The position numbers were made by a program, and so were the translations under genes. The notes beneath the pieces are model-generated. The model worked only from the letters and a program-made list of their open reading frames with translations. It had not been told where the DNA came from and made no database searches. This document shows, in pieces, positions 4,828 to 6,026 of a stretch of 6,026 nt of DNA. Location: NCBI GenBank assembly GCA_029776465.1, contig JAKOTC010000251.1, positions 1-6,026 of the forward strand, in the 5' to 3' direction. Within the stretch, counting starts at the first letter, position 1; the number at the start of each line of letters is the position of its first letter. The DNA is from Bacillota bacterium. Lineage in GTDB: Bacteria > Bacillota > Clostridia > Oscillospirales > JAKOTC01.

Positions 4828-4859
4828 ACAGCGCCTGAGGGATATTCTTCGGGCGCTGT
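4828..4859 (+). terminator. Hairpin after the tipA-like gene, probable terminator without U-run
   Basis: ACAGCGCC (4828-4835) pairs with GGCGCTGT (4852-4859), and the stem continues inward (TGAGG with TCTTCG, some wobble) to a 6-nt loop. The hairpin begins 10 nt after the stop codon. Only TT follows, so it is not a canonical intrinsic terminator in either direction. It may slow polymerase or stabilise the mRNA 3' end. Confidence 0.45.
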
Positions 4860-4886
4860 TGACGTATTGAAAGTAAAAGCTAAAGA

Positions 4887-4915
4887 TTGACAAAAGGGGG
4901 GATTTATACTATGAT
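4887..4915 (+). promoter_or_regulatory. Promoter of the DUF4190-like gene pair
   Basis: TTGACA (4887-4892), 17-nt spacer including a G6 run, and TATGAT (4910-4915, five of six consensus bases). The start would be near 4922, about 44 nt before the first ATG. A perfect 7-bp-arm dyad (4904-4923) overlaps the -10. Confidence 0.85.
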
Positions 4916-4923
4916 GAGTATAA
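4904..4923. promoter_or_regulatory. Dyad overlapping the -10, possible operator
   Basis: TTATACT (4904-4910) and AGTATAA (4917-4923) are exact complements separated by ATGATG. The palindrome covers the -10 hexamer and the probable start site, a typical repressor position. No regulator can be assigned from sequence. Confidence 0.45.
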
Positions 4924-4965
4924 TTAGATTAAAGAACTCCATAATTGAAAGGGGGTTCACGGATC

Positions 4966-5355
4966 ATGGAAGACGAGCACAAAAAACATGATACCCCAAT
5001 ACCCCCGGAAGACCTTCAGCCCCAAACGGAAAATCCGGATGAAAAAGAGACAGCTTTGCAGACCGGTCCGGACTTAACCGATCCAATCAAAGATGCACAA
5101 TCCGACCCGGGAGATCCCAAAAGTGACCCGTTTGCCATTGCCGGCTTTATTCTCGGACTTGTATCGGTGGTCAGCTGCATTTTCTTTTTAGGAATTCCGG
5201 GGCTTGTTTTTTTTGTGAAAGGCTTAAAGAGCAGAAGAAAAAACCTTTCCATGGCCGGGCTGACCTTATCCGCGCTTGGAACTGCCATTACGGTGCTGGC
5301 TCTGATTTTCATTCTTTTTATGCGCTCCACAATTTTAAAATACGGATCTCGTTAA
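4966..5355 (+). CDS. Small DUF4190-like two-helix membrane protein with acidic N-terminal tail
   Basis: A 129-residue protein of unknown function. Residues 1-54 are hydrophilic, rich in Asp, Glu, Pro and Gln, and probably disordered. Residues about 56-85 (AIAGFILGLVSVVS, then LGIPGLVFF) and 96-119 are membrane helices joined by a short basic loop, KGLKSRRKN. The AIAGFxLG...GLKS..KN..xAGL pattern is that of DUF4190-like domains, common in Firmicutes and Actinobacteria. No signal peptide is evident, and the basic loop suggests that it and the termini are cytoplasmic. The ATG at 4966 is chosen over a TTG at 4945: AAAGGGGG lies 10 nt upstream of the ATG, and the TTG has no such site. The gene is first in an operon with a paralogue 25 nt downstream, read from the promoter at 4887-4915. 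Confidence 0.82.
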   Translation: MEDEHKKHDTPIPPEDLQPQTENPDEKETALQTGPDLTDPIKDAQSDPGDPKSDPFAIAGFILGLVSVVSCIFFLGIPGLVFFVKGLKSRRKNLSMAGLTLSALGTAITVLALIFILFMRSTILKYGSR

Positions 5356-5380
5356 ATATATTATGAAAGGGTGCTTCGAT

Positions 5381-6019
5381 ATGAACGAAGAACAGCTGAA
5401 TCAAAACTGGACTCCGGATCAGGATCCTGCAGATCCCAACGCCAACGTTCCTGATTCCAATCCCCAGGACCCTCAGGATGTTCAAACCGAAGAATCTACG
5501 CAAAACCAGCCAAAGCAGTGGGAACTTCCTCCGGGCAGTCAGCCTCAGACTCCCTACCAGCAACCCGGGGCCTATTATCAAAGACCCCCACAGCCCCAGA
5601 ATCCTTACCAACAGCAGCCGGGTTCATATCAAGCGCCTCCTGCCTATTCTGCTTACCAGCAAAATAACGCATATCGCCCGCCCCAGTATCCGCCTTATCA
5701 GCAGCCCAATCCCAATCAGCCTGTTTCAAACCCCTATGTTTACCCTTCCAACCCTCTTCCTGTGGGTGACAAGAGCAAAGATGGTCTTGCTATTGCGGGT
5801 TTTGTTCTGGGCTTGCTGTCCATCCTCACCTGCACCGGCGCCATCCTGGGTATTCCGAGCATTATCCTCTCCGCATTCGGTTTGAAAAGCACGCACAAAA
5901 ACCTGGCGACGGCGGGATTGGTAACCGCCATTATCGGCACGGTGTTGATTACAGTCATTTTAATCGTGTATATTCTTACGCTCATTGACGCCGCCAGTTA
6001 TTATTCCTGGTCTTATTAA
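5381..6019 (+). CDS. DUF4190-like membrane protein with long Pro/Gln/Tyr-rich tail
   Basis: A 212-residue protein of unknown function. Residues 1-50 are acidic and rich in Asn, Asp and Gln. Residues about 50-128 are low-complexity with irregular repeats built on PYQQP/YQQ (for example PYQQPGAYYQ, NPYQQQPGSYQ, PPYQQPNPNQP). Residues about 135-166 and 175-201 are two membrane helices, and the C-terminus is aromatic (SYYSWSY). The membrane domain aligns closely with the upstream gene: AIAGF(V/I)LGL, LGIP, GLKS, KNL, AGL and IGT/LGT match in order. The tails are unrelated. The start at 5381 is set by AAAGGGTG 7 nt upstream; an in-frame ATG at 5363 lacks a ribosome binding site. The intergenic gap of 25 nt without a terminator indicates co-transcription. 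Such tails often mediate protein interaction or clustering, but the role here is unknown. Confidence 0.82.
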   Translation: MNEEQLNQNWTPDQDPADPNANVPDSNPQDPQDVQTEESTQNQPKQWELPPGSQPQTPYQQPGAYYQRPPQPQNPYQQQPGSYQAPPAYSAYQQNNAYRPPQYPPYQQPNPNQPVSNPYVYPSNPLPVGDKSKDGLAIAGFVLGLLSILTCTGAILGIPSIILSAFGLKSTHKNLATAGLVTAIIGTVLITVILIVYILTLIDAASYYSWSY

Positions 6020-6026
6020 GTGATCA

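Noticed and set aside
4299..4829. 176-codon minus-strand ORF opposite the MerR gene
   Set aside because: Its hydrophobic composition is what antisense reading of charged Lys/Glu-rich coiled-coil sequence gives; no ribosome binding site.
4911..4991. 26-codon leader ORF (starting MMSIIRLK) overlapping the first DUF4190-like gene
   Set aside because: Its start codons fall on the -10 box, upstream of the predicted transcript start, so it would not be on the mRNA.

Overview
The window looks like a chromosomal segment from a low-to-mid GC Gram-positive anaerobe, most probably a member of the Clostridia (Firmicutes). The reasons are a T-box riboswitch in front of an acetolactate synthase gene, several near-perfect sigma-A promoters with strong AGGAGG-type ribosome binding sites, a DUF1848 protein, a TipAL/Mta-type MerR regulator and DUF4190-type small membrane proteins. 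I see no insertion sequence, phage gene or CRISPR array.

Layout. (1) 1-1183, minus strand: N-terminal two thirds of the acetolactate synthase catalytic subunit (ilvB), running off the left edge. Its leader (about 1226-1505) is a complete T-box riboswitch with a perfect promoter at 1512-1539. (2) 1560-1793: AT-rich spacer with no convincing gene. (3) 1794-1967: a stand-alone tRNA-Lys(UUU) unit with its own promoter and terminator. (4) 1995-3616, minus strand: a two-gene operon in which a YjjG-like HAD nucleotidase is followed by a DUF1848 protein with a C-terminal radical-SAM-like cysteine cluster. Its promoter is at 3646-3674. (5) 3752-3930: a structured intergenic stretch with a minus-strand terminator that serves no recognisable gene, possibly the end of a small RNA. 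(6) 3930-4859: a TipAL-type MerR regulator behind a promoter with a 19-bp spacer containing an operator dyad, the hallmark of MerR control. (7) 4887-6019: a two-gene operon of paralogous DUF4190-like membrane proteins with unrelated soluble N-terminal tails.

The most interesting signal is inside the MerR gene. An excellent Shine-Dalgarno sequence sits 7 nt before an in-frame ATG at 4401, exactly at the junction between the DNA-binding/coiled-coil half and the TipAS drug-binding half. This predicts that one gene makes both a full activator (254 aa) and a free ligand-binding domain (138 aa), as known for Streptomyces tipA. Together with the promoter architecture it suggests a self-contained sensing circuit: ligand-bound full-length protein activates its own promoter while the short form titrates ligand.

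The segments seem functionally independent: branched-chain amino-acid synthesis under tRNA control, a tRNA, a nucleotide house-cleaning/putative radical-SAM operon, a drug-sensing regulator and a membrane-protein pair. All calls come from reading the sequence; no database search was run.
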